This document shows, in pieces, positions 22,400 to 30,011 of a stretch of 64,000 nt of DNA. Both the position numbers and the translations under genes were made by a program. Source of the DNA: Aquimarina sp. Aq78 (GTDB lineage Bacteria > Bacteroidota > Bacteroidia > Flavobacteriales > Flavobacteriaceae); contig NZ_OMKA01000026.1 of NCBI RefSeq assembly GCF_900299525.1, positions 496,001 to 560,000 on the forward strand, given 5' to 3'. The notes under the pieces were generated by a model that was not told where the DNA came from, did no database searches, and saw only the letters and a list, made by a program, of their open reading frames with translations. Numbering within the stretch: the first letter of the stretch is position 1; every line of letters starts with the position of its first letter.

Positions 22400-23731
22400 T
22401 TGGACCCTGATCCTGAACCGTTATTTATTTCACTATTTGTTTTTGATTTTATGCAAACCATTAATGTGGTTGTACTGGTGGTGCTGCTCATTTTTTCTGC
22501 ATTAATATCGGGTAGTGAAGTGGCTCTGTTTTCTTTAACTCCTACTGATCTTAAAGATGAAGAGAATGCGTCTAAGAATCTTAGGATTGTATCCAAACTA
22601 TTAGATAATCCCAAGAAGTTATTGGCTACTATATTAGTAGCCAATAATTTTATCAATATAGCGATAGTGTTGCTTTTTGATACTTTGGGTAAAATATATT
22701 TTAGCAATCTTGATTATGTTTGGTTAGGTTGGATTAATGTACGATTTGTAGTCGAAGTAGGAGTTGCTGCATTTCTGATTTTATTGTTCGGTGAAATTTT
22801 ACCCAAACTATATGCTAGTAGAAATAAAGTGAAATTTGCCAAATTTATGGCAAGACCTCTGGCAATTCTGGATTGGGCCATTTCGCCGGTTAGTATGCCA
22901 ATGCGTAGCATCACTGTTGGGATTCATAATCGATTAGGAAAACAGAAATCTAATTTAAGCGTAGATCAATTATCACAGGCATTAGAATTAACCTCAGATA
23001 AAGATACTACAGACGAAGAGAAGAAAATATTAGAAGGTATTGTGTCTTTTGGAAACACAGATGCTAAGCAGGTAATGCATCCTCGTATGGATATTTTTGC
23101 ATTAAATAGTGCAACTGCATATCAGGAAATTCTTCCTGTGGTTATCGAAAAAGGATACTCCAGGATCCCGGTATATGAGGATAGTATTGATAATGTAATT
23201 GGGGTTCTATATGTAAAAGACCTGTTACCTTATATTAATACACCTTCTTTTGATTGGACGTCTTTATTAAGATCGCCGTATTTTGTGCCAGAGAATAAAA
23301 AACTAGATGATTTACTTAATGATTTTAAAGATAAAAAAAATCATCTGGCTATTGTTGTGGATGAGTATGGGGGAACCAGTGGTTTGATTTCTCTCGAGGA
23401 TATTATAGAAGAGATTGTAGGAGATATTAGTGATGAGTTTGATGATGAAGATTTAATATTCTCAAAATTGGATGATCGAAACTATGTTTTTGAAGGAAGA
23501 ACAGCTTTAAAAGATTTTTATAAAGTACTGAAACTCGAAAACAATGGTGTTTTTGAAGAAAAAAAAGGAGATGCAGAAACCATAGCAGGATTGTTATTGG
23601 AGATTTCTGGGAGTTTTCCGAAACGTGGAGAAATTATCGTGGTAAATCAGTATGCGTTTAAAATAGAATCGTTGGATAACAAGCGAATAAAACAAGTGAA
23701 ATTGACCATTAACGAAAATGAAAATAGTTAG
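22400..23731 (+). CDS. gldE: Gliding motility-associated protein GldE
   Basis: A 443-residue membrane protein with a DUF21 domain (about four membrane helices in residues 18-190), a CBS pair (about 205-330, with MHPRMDIFAL and IVVDEYGGTSGLISLEDIIE) and a CorC/HlyC transporter-associated domain. GldE is related to hemolysin-type magnesium/cobalt exporters, works with GldD and is linked to gliding. A TTG start at 22400 is used (MDPDPEP, as in homologues). Overlaps gldD by 14 bases. Confidence 0.9.
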   Translation: MDPDPEPLFISLFVFDFMQTINVVVLVVLLIFSALISGSEVALFSLTPTDLKDEENASKNLRIVSKLLDNPKKLLATILVANNFINIAIVLLFDTLGKIYFSNLDYVWLGWINVRFVVEVGVAAFLILLFGEILPKLYASRNKVKFAKFMARPLAILDWAISPVSMPMRSITVGIHNRLGKQKSNLSVDQLSQALELTSDKDTTDEEKKILEGIVSFGNTDAKQVMHPRMDIFALNSATAYQEILPVVIEKGYSRIPVYEDSIDNVIGVLYVKDLLPYINTPSFDWTSLLRSPYFVPENKKLDDLLNDFKDKKNHLAIVVDEYGGTSGLISLEDIIEEIVGDISDEFDDEDLIFSKLDDRNYVFEGRTALKDFYKVLKLENNGVFEEKKGDAETIAGLLLEISGSFPKRGEIIVVNQYAFKIESLDNKRIKQVKLTINENENS

Positions 23732-24284
23732 ATTTTTTATAGTGACCAGCGTATGTATGCTATTTTCTTGTGGAGGCGAAGTATTGCCTAAGCCAGAAGG
23801 AATGCTACGATTAAGTTATCCTGCTCCCGAGTATAAAGAGCTGGCATTGCCTTGCCCTTATTCTTTTGAAAAGAATGAATTTTCAGAACTTCGTAGAGCC
23901 AGAAGGAATAAAAATTGTTGGTATAATCTTGAGTATAAGAAGCTAAGAGCTACAATGTATATTTCTTATTATGAAATTAACAATAACCTGGATTCATTAC
24001 TTAGGGATGCTCAAAACCTTACTCAGGAACATGTGATCAAAGCAGATGGCATCGTGCAAACGCCCTATGCAAATGAAGAAAATAAAGTATATGGTATGTT
24101 TTATGAGGTTTCTGGCGATGCTGCTTCTCCATCTCAGTTTTATGCAACCGATAGTATTAAGCATTTTATAGTAGGTTCTATGTATTTTAAGGTGAAACCT
24201 AATTACGATTCTATACTTCCTGCTGCAAATTATTTGCGTAATGATATGAGGTATTTTATGGAAACTCTTCGCTGGAAAGAGTAA
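23718..24284 (+). CDS. gldD: Gliding motility lipoprotein GldD
   Basis: A 188-residue lipoprotein with signal and lipobox MLFSCGG (Cys19), then LPKPEGMLRLSYPAPEYKEL as in GldD proteins. GldD is required for gliding and for the GldK-N/Spr type IX secretion phenotype in flavobacteria. The start lies inside the end of gldE, so translation is probably coupled. Confidence 0.93.
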   Translation: MKIVRFFIVTSVCMLFSCGGEVLPKPEGMLRLSYPAPEYKELALPCPYSFEKNEFSELRRARRNKNCWYNLEYKKLRATMYISYYEINNNLDSLLRDAQNLTQEHVIKADGIVQTPYANEENKVYGMFYEVSGDAASPSQFYATDSIKHFIVGSMYFKVKPNYDSILPAANYLRNDMRYFMETLRWKE

Positions 24285-24431
24285 AAACTTCAAATACGTT
24301 TATTAATAGAAGTGAAAAGAATCGTTTTGTGACAAATTGAAAAAAAACTAAACCATTTTATAGTTAATTTTCTTCCAAAAGGTATTCTGTGTACTTATAA
24401 TTTTATCACTTTTGCAACTTACTTCGCAAAA

Positions 24432-25307
24432 ATGCAAAACACAAAATTAAAATGGATATATCTGGCAGTACTTTCTCTGGTTTGGGGTAGCTCATTTATT
24501 CTTATCAAAAAATCATTGATCGGACTTACACCGTTGCAATTGGGTGCATTAAGAACGCTATTTGCGGCAACATTTTTATTCTTGATCGGGTTTAGGAGTA
24601 TGCGAAAAATAGCAGCATCAGATTGGAAATGGATAATCATATCTGCATTTGCAGGAACATTCATTCCTGCGTTTTTATTCGCCTTTGCCGAGACAGAAAT
24701 TGATAGTGGTATAGCGTCAATCCTTAATTCTACCACGCCATTGGTTACTTTGATCCTGGGGGTGTTGATTTTTTCTATGCGATTTAATAAAAACCAATTT
24801 TTTGGTGTGATTGTAGGGTTAATTGGTTGTGTTGCTCTGATATTAGAAGGCGCTTCGGTTAATCCCAATCAAAACTATTGGTATGCGTTATTAGTGCTTT
24901 GTGCTTCGGTATGTTATGCGGTAAATGTAAATATCATAAAAAGATATATGCAGCATATCTCACCTATGGCAATTGCTAACGGAAATTTTGTTGTATTAGT
25001 GATCCCGGCTTTAATCGTCTTATGTTTTTCAGGTTTTTTTAAAACAGAAGTAGTAACTAGTCCAAAAGTACATATGAGCTTAGGGTATGTTTCTATACTA
25101 GCGGTAGTAGGTACAGGTGTTGCCAAAGTATTGTTTAATAAACTGGTGCAGATCAGTACTCCGGTATTTGCGACTTCGGTAACCTATACGATTCCTATTG
25201 TAGCCATGCTGTGGGGGATATTGGATAATGAGAAATTTACATTTTATCAAGTGCTTGCTTCTGGAGTTATTATCCTGGGAGTATATTTGGCTAATAGGAA
25301 TAGGTAG
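24432..25307 (+). CDS. EamA-family (DMT) transporter
   Basis: A 291-residue inner-membrane protein with ten predicted helices in two EamA halves; the first opens with WIYLAVLSLVWGSSFILIKK and the second with YWYALLVLCASVCYAVNVNI. Members export metabolites or amino acids; the substrate cannot be told. It stands alone, 147 bases after gldD. Confidence 0.88.
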   Translation: MQNTKLKWIYLAVLSLVWGSSFILIKKSLIGLTPLQLGALRTLFAATFLFLIGFRSMRKIAASDWKWIIISAFAGTFIPAFLFAFAETEIDSGIASILNSTTPLVTLILGVLIFSMRFNKNQFFGVIVGLIGCVALILEGASVNPNQNYWYALLVLCASVCYAVNVNIIKRYMQHISPMAIANGNFVVLVIPALIVLCFSGFFKTEVVTSPKVHMSLGYVSILAVVGTGVAKVLFNKLVQISTPVFATSVTYTIPIVAMLWGILDNEKFTFYQVLASGVIILGVYLANRNR

Positions 25308-25406
25308 TTATCTTATGTTGCTGTTAAACAATAAATTAACAAGCTTTTAAGGTTAAAAAACTCTTAAATTTCTTACTTTTAAGAGAGAATCCTAAAGAGC
25401 GAAACC

Positions 25407-25880
25407 ATGAAAAAATCAACTATTCCTGTTATATATGGACTCCTTATTGCTATTGGACTTATTGCGTATTTTTTAATCCTTTCTTTGATCGGTGTGCAAA
25501 CAGAACCTGTTTTTAGTTTAGGAAATGGTGTTATAGTTGCTCTTGGTTTGTACAAAGCCATGAAAAACTACAAGCAGGAAAAAGGAAGTAATTTTGAATA
25601 TCAAAAAGGATTTATGGCGGGACTTTTTACTGGGTTTAATGCTACAATTGTTTTTATCGTTTTCTTTGCGATCTATGTAACTAATATCAATACTGATTTC
25701 TTACCAGAAATGCTGGCGAATTGGAGTTCGCATTATCATGTGGGAGTAGGAATAGTTGTGTTTGTTGCAGCAGTTATGGGGTTTGCCACTACTTTTGTGC
25801 TTACGTTATCTTTTATGCAATTATTTAAAGAAAGTTGGAATCCAAAAAAAAACCACAATTCAAAGCCCGTAGAGGCATAA
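25407..25880 (+). CDS. DUF4199 membrane protein
   Basis: A 157-residue protein with four membrane helices and the DUF4199 pattern (YKAMKNYKQEKGSNFEYQKG between helices 2 and 3, GFMAGLFTGF after it). The family is widespread in Bacteroidota and has no known function. It lies 28 bases before the rplU promoter on the same strand. Confidence 0.8.
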   Translation: MKKSTIPVIYGLLIAIGLIAYFLILSLIGVQTEPVFSLGNGVIVALGLYKAMKNYKQEKGSNFEYQKGFMAGLFTGFNATIVFIVFFAIYVTNINTDFLPEMLANWSSHYHVGVGIVVFVAAVMGFATTFVLTLSFMQLFKESWNPKKNHNSKPVEA

Positions 25881-25884
25881 AATA

Positions 25885-25915
25885 TTTGTCATTTAATTAA
25901 TTAGCAGTATATTTG
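25885..25915 (+). promoter_or_regulatory. Promoter of rplU-rpmA (TTTG-N19-TATATTTG)
   Basis: TTTG (25885-25888), exactly 19 bases, TATATTTG (25908-25915): an ideal Bacteroidota housekeeping promoter, about 65 bases before the L21 start. Confidence 0.85.
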
Positions 25916-25980
25916 CACCCGCCTATTTAAAAATAGGTGCAGTTCTTTATTTATAAAAATAATTAATTAAACGTTACGCT

Positions 25981-26544
25981 ATGTACGCAATTGTAGAGAT
26001 AGCAGGGCAGCAATTTAAAGTTGCAAAAGACCAAAAAGTATTTGTACATCGTTTAGCAGGAGAAGAAGGAGACAAAGTCTCTTTTGATAAAGTTCTTCTT
26101 GCAGCAGATGGAGATAAAGTTACTTTAGGCGCCCCAGCTATAGATGGAGCTCAAGTAGGAGCAAAAATCACAAGACACCTTAAAGGTGATAAAGTTATTG
26201 TTTTCAAGAAAAAGAGACGTAAAGGATACCGTGTTAAAAATGGTCACCGTCAATCTCTTACAGAAATTATTATCGAAAGTATAGTAACTTCTGGAGCTAA
26301 GAAAACAGCAGCTAAAAAAGCTGAACCAAAAGCTAAGGCAGAGAAAGAAGTAAAAGCTTCTGCTCCAAAAGCTGAAACTAAAGCAGCCGCTCCTAAAAAA
26401 GAAGCAGCAAAGCCAAAAGCTGGTAAAGAAGATTTAAGCACTAAGACAGTAGCTGAATTAAAAGATATGGCTAAAGCTCAGGGAATCTCTGGTATTTCTT
26501 CTATGAAGAAAGCAGAATTAATTGAAGCTTTACAAGGAAAATAA
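25981..26544 (+). CDS. rplU: Ribosomal protein L21 with C-terminal extension
   Basis: Residues 1-103 are bL21 (MYAIVEIAGQQFKVAKDQKV, ending with the GHRQSLTEI region). A further 84 residues follow: a Lys/Ala-rich linker (about 105-148) and a SAP/Rho-N-like helical module (LSTKTVAELKDMAKAQGISG). The extension is common in Flavobacteriaceae and probably binds nucleic acid. Followed by rpmA in the usual order. Confidence 0.95.
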   Translation: MYAIVEIAGQQFKVAKDQKVFVHRLAGEEGDKVSFDKVLLAADGDKVTLGAPAIDGAQVGAKITRHLKGDKVIVFKKKRRKGYRVKNGHRQSLTEIIIESIVTSGAKKTAAKKAEPKAKAEKEVKASAPKAETKAAAPKKEAAKPKAGKEDLSTKTVAELKDMAKAQGISGISSMKKAELIEALQGK

Positions 26545-26594
26545 AAAACGGCAGGTAACCCCTGTAAGTATTAACAATATAAAACCGAAAGAAA

Positions 26595-26855
26595 ATGGCT
26601 CATAAAAAAGGAGTTGGTAGTTCGAAAAACGGTAGAGAATCAGAATCGAAACGCTTAGGTGTGAAGATATTTGGTGGACAAGCTGCCGTGGCTGGTAACA
26701 TCATTGTAAGACAAAGAGGTACAGCTCACAAACCAGGCGAAAATGTATACGCTGGTAAAGATCACACCCTACATGCTAAAGTAGATGGTTTAGTGAAATT
26801 TACTAAAAAGAAAGACAATAAATCCTATGTTTCTATAGTTCCATTTGAAGCATAA
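26595..26855 (+). CDS. rpmA: Ribosomal protein L27
   Basis: An 86-residue bL27 with the N-terminus MAHKKGVGSSKNGRESESKR and VRQRGTAHKPGENV. No cleavable N-terminal extension of the Firmicutes kind is present. Second gene of the L21-L27 operon, closed by a strong terminator. Confidence 0.97.
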   Translation: MAHKKGVGSSKNGRESESKRLGVKIFGGQAAVAGNIIVRQRGTAHKPGENVYAGKDHTLHAKVDGLVKFTKKKDNKSYVSIVPFEA

Positions 26856-26877
26856 AGGATCTTTCCTTTGTAATATA

Positions 26878-26911
26878 AAAAACCCTTTTCTTATATAGAA
26901 AAGGGTTTTTT
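26878..26911 (+). terminator. Terminator of rplU-rpmA
   Basis: AAAAACCCTTTTCT and AGAAAAGGGTTTTT form a 14-bp stem around a short TATAT loop, followed by more T. It begins about 20 bases after the L27 stop. Confidence 0.88.
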
Positions 26912-27048
26912 GTTTGTTATAAGCTCTCTATGCGTACTTTGTGTTTAAAGAATTTCTGTTTTGACCTTTCAGAACCGAGTGGTTAAAGACTTTTTCCCTA
27001 TTCTTAAAAAAAAGAAATATATTTATCATCAAATTTAAAAACCTAATC

Positions 27049-27651
27049 ATGAAAAAGTTATTATTATTAACATTGCTAATGACTGTTACCCTTGCTTTTA
27101 GTCAAAAAAGAAAAGATCAAGAAGGAAGTATTAAAAATCTGAAAGGTATCACAGCGTATAATTTAGTTTTCGATTACGAAAATCTTAAAGTTGACAAGTT
27201 TGATACTGAAGAAGAATTCCTGAAAAATAAAATGGATAAGCGAGAAGCTAAAGAAGCTGGTAAAGGTGAAAGATTTAAAAAATCCTGGTTCGCTGATCGC
27301 GAAAATTTATATGAGCCAAAATATATAGAGTCTTTCAATAAACGTTTTGATGGAGGGGCTGTTAAAGTTGAAAAAAACCTAGATGGCGCTACCCATACTA
27401 TGAAAGTTAAGACAACATGGATTTATCCAGGTTATAATGTAGGTGTTATGAAACAACCATCTAAAGTAAATGCAACAATTATTATATATGAAACTGGTAA
27501 TCCTGATAAAATAATATTCTCTACAAAATACTTTAAGGTGCCAGGAAGTAATTTTTATGGAGCCGATTATAACTCTGGATACAGAATAGCCGAGAGTTAT
27601 GCTAAACTAGCTAAGGAAATGGCTAAATATATCCTTAAAAAGGCAAAGTAA
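27049..27651 (+). CDS. Secreted protein of unknown function, 200 aa
   Basis: Signal peptide MKKLLLLTLLMTVTLAFSQK, then a basic, mixed alpha/beta domain with several Trp and Tyr (TTWIYPGYNVGVMKQPSKVN) and a helical end (YAKLAKEMAKYILKKAK). Similar unnamed proteins are frequent in flavobacteria. No catalytic motif is seen. It appears monocistronic. Confidence 0.7.
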   Translation: MKKLLLLTLLMTVTLAFSQKRKDQEGSIKNLKGITAYNLVFDYENLKVDKFDTEEEFLKNKMDKREAKEAGKGERFKKSWFADRENLYEPKYIESFNKRFDGGAVKVEKNLDGATHTMKVKTTWIYPGYNVGVMKQPSKVNATIIIYETGNPDKIIFSTKYFKVPGSNFYGADYNSGYRIAESYAKLAKEMAKYILKKAK

Positions 27652-27716
27652 TCCCTAAATATACATTCGAAATCAAAAAACAATGATGTTGAATGGATAT
27701 GAGAAATAAAAAAATA

Positions 27717-27762
27717 AGTACACTTTGTGTTTTTATTTACTATTTAAAATGCAAAGTGTACT
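27717..27762. repeat. Inverted repeat between two secreted-protein genes
   Basis: AGTACACTTTG (27717-27727) and CAAAGTGTACT (27752-27762), perfect 11-bp arms with a 24-base AT-rich loop, 18 bases before the next start. There is no T-run, so an operator or mRNA structure is as likely as a terminator. Confidence 0.45.
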
Positions 27763-27779
27763 AAATACATAGAAAAACT

Positions 27780-28115
27780 ATGAATACTATACTAACCAAA
27801 ACAGTATCTTTTATCTTCTTTTTATGCATTGCCTTTACTGCTACTTCGCAAGATATTCCTAAATATGATTACCTCGAGGTTATTGTAATTCAAAAAGCAA
27901 ACAATAGAGGTAAGATAAAAAGAATTAAGGTTGAAGAACAGGCATCTTTGGTAGGTAAACAAATAACCATTAAGCAACTAGAGGACATAGAGAGAACCTC
28001 GGATTTGTTGAATTATATGAATGCCGCTAATTGGGAGTTTGTAGATCGACAATCTATTGTTTCTGAAGAGAATGATCCAGTATGGATGAGCTATATCTTT
28101 AGAAAAAAGAAGTGA
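27780..28115 (+). CDS. Secreted hypothetical protein, 111 aa
   Basis: Signal peptide (to about residue 23, TATSQD), then a small domain starting YDYLEVIVIQKANNRGKIKR and ending in SYIFRKKK. Resembles the DUF4177-like short proteins of the phylum in layout, but I do not assign it firmly. Located between another secreted protein and a TPR regulator. Confidence 0.6.
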   Translation: MNTILTKTVSFIFFLCIAFTATSQDIPKYDYLEVIVIQKANNRGKIKRIKVEEQASLVGKQITIKQLEDIERTSDLLNYMNAANWEFVDRQSIVSEENDPVWMSYIFRKKK

Positions 28116-28247
28116 CCCAATATTCTTTTCTTAAAAAAAGAGCATAACATAAAAATAATAAATACGTAACAGTAAAAAATTGTGTGCATCATAGATTTGT
28201 AAGATTTTGCAAAATCTAGGGGAATTATTTTTTTCACACAAAGTTTT

Positions 28248-29840
28248 ATGAAACGTATACAGGAACCTATCTTCATTTTATATTGGTTAGTGATAACTAT
28301 TTCTTTTAGTTCATTTACACAAATCAATCAGGTTCAAGAAGAAGAAAAGAAACAAGTAGATTCTGCATTTCTATCTTTGAGAAGAGAATTAGAAATTTCT
28401 CAACAAAATAAAATACCGCATATCATTGCCAAAAAACATCTCCAACTTGGTAAGTTTTATCATAAAGCAAGAGTGTATAATGAAGCTATAGAACACTATA
28501 ATAGCGCACTTGCATTGATCAAAGAGAATGATACTTTGGCCATTCTTCTGAAAAATGAAATCGGTAAAATATATCTATCCTTAAAAAATAGAAGCAAAGC
28601 AAAGGTTTATTTTGATCAAAGCAGATCGATGTCTTCTAAGTATGGTTATGTAAAAGGAGAAGCTATAGCAAAAGAATTATTAGGTTCTTGTTATGAAAAA
28701 GAAGGAGAATATTTAGAAGCACTTAAGTATCAAAAAGAAAGCCTTGAATTGTTTGAAAAACTAAATGATAAGAAAGGCGTAGCGGTTGTAAATGAAAATA
28801 TAGGAAGTATTTATGAAGACCTTGAGCAGTATGATCTGGCGTATACTTATTTTAAAAAATCAGCTGAATATTTTGAAAATGTTAATGGAAGTGAACGAAT
28901 AAATGTTCTGAATAATTTGGGAGATATTAATCGAAAAACGGGTAATTATCCCGACGCTCTTGAGTATACTCTTAAAGCTTATAATTTGGCAGTAGAGGCT
29001 CAAGATATGTATCAGCTAAAAAGTGCTCATAAAGATTTGTCAAAGACATATGGGTTTATGAGAGATCATAAAAAAGCGTTTGATCATCTTTTAGAATCTG
29101 AACGAATTAATGAATCATTAATTTCTTCTCAAAATATAAATCAATTAAATACGCTTCAAGCTGTTTATGAAACGAAACAAAAAGAAGTACAAATCAATTT
29201 ACTTTTACAACAAAAAGAAATAAGCCAGGCGAATCAGGATCTTCTACTTGTTAGCCTTGTAGCAACACTGCTTATTGCGATCATATCGTTTTTATATTTC
29301 AGAAGAAAAAGAAAAGAAAATTCAAAAATACAAGAATATAAACAGCGAATGTTGAAAGCAGAATTAGAAAAAAAGGCATTCGAAGAAAAGAATTTACAAG
29401 ACGAAGTACATGTAAAAACATCTGCTTTGTCTAGATACAGTTTGCATTTATCGCAAAAAAATAAAATATTGTCTGATTTGTCTCTTAAGCTTACCAATAT
29501 TGCAAATCGAAAGAACATTGATGTAAATACTAATATCAAAAAAATAGTAAAAGAAATTAATTTCGACCTGAAACAGGAACGAGAGTGGGGCGAATTCAAT
29601 AACTTTTTTAGAGAGATTCATCCAAATTTCATCAAAAAATTATCCTCATTATCTGAAGAAAATTTATCTCCCGCAGAGTTACGTCTTGGTATGTTGCTGC
29701 GTCTTAATTTATCATCAAAAGAAATTGCATCAATTTTAAGAGTTACACCCGATAGTGTGAGAGTTGCCAGATATCGTCTAAGAAAAAAACTTCCGATAGA
29801 TCAAAAAGAAGAGCTTGTTAATTTTATGATAGCCTTGTAA
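28248..29840 (+). CDS. TPR sensor with LuxR-type HTH
   Basis: A 530-residue regulator: signal/membrane anchor at the start, about six TPRs (residues 60-300, e.g. GEYLEALKYQKESLELFEKL), one membrane segment at about 330-350 (LLVSLVATLLIAIISFLYF), a coiled coil, and a C-terminal LuxR-like HTH (PAELRLGMLLRLNLSSKEIA). It is an alternative to the AraC-ended sensors at 14130 and 16327. The TonB receptor-phytase pair directly downstream may be its target; this rests on position only. Confidence 0.85.
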   Translation: MKRIQEPIFILYWLVITISFSSFTQINQVQEEEKKQVDSAFLSLRRELEISQQNKIPHIIAKKHLQLGKFYHKARVYNEAIEHYNSALALIKENDTLAILLKNEIGKIYLSLKNRSKAKVYFDQSRSMSSKYGYVKGEAIAKELLGSCYEKEGEYLEALKYQKESLELFEKLNDKKGVAVVNENIGSIYEDLEQYDLAYTYFKKSAEYFENVNGSERINVLNNLGDINRKTGNYPDALEYTLKAYNLAVEAQDMYQLKSAHKDLSKTYGFMRDHKKAFDHLLESERINESLISSQNINQLNTLQAVYETKQKEVQINLLLQQKEISQANQDLLLVSLVATLLIAIISFLYFRRKRKENSKIQEYKQRMLKAELEKKAFEEKNLQDEVHVKTSALSRYSLHLSQKNKILSDLSLKLTNIANRKNIDVNTNIKKIVKEINFDLKQEREWGEFNNFFREIHPNFIKKLSSLSEENLSPAELRLGMLLRLNLSSKEIASILRVTPDSVRVARYRLRKKLPIDQKEELVNFMIAL

Positions 29841-30011
29841 AAAGGTTATAAACCTGTCTTTTTTGTAAATGTTATTGCAATGTAAATAAATCTTAATTGT
29901 TGCCTTGTTGTTTCTCTTAATACAGCCAAATGTTTACCCTTTGTTGCTTTATGTTTTATCCTTATATCCTTTTGTGCATATAGCTTTGTCTCGACTTTTA
30001 AATTTATAAAA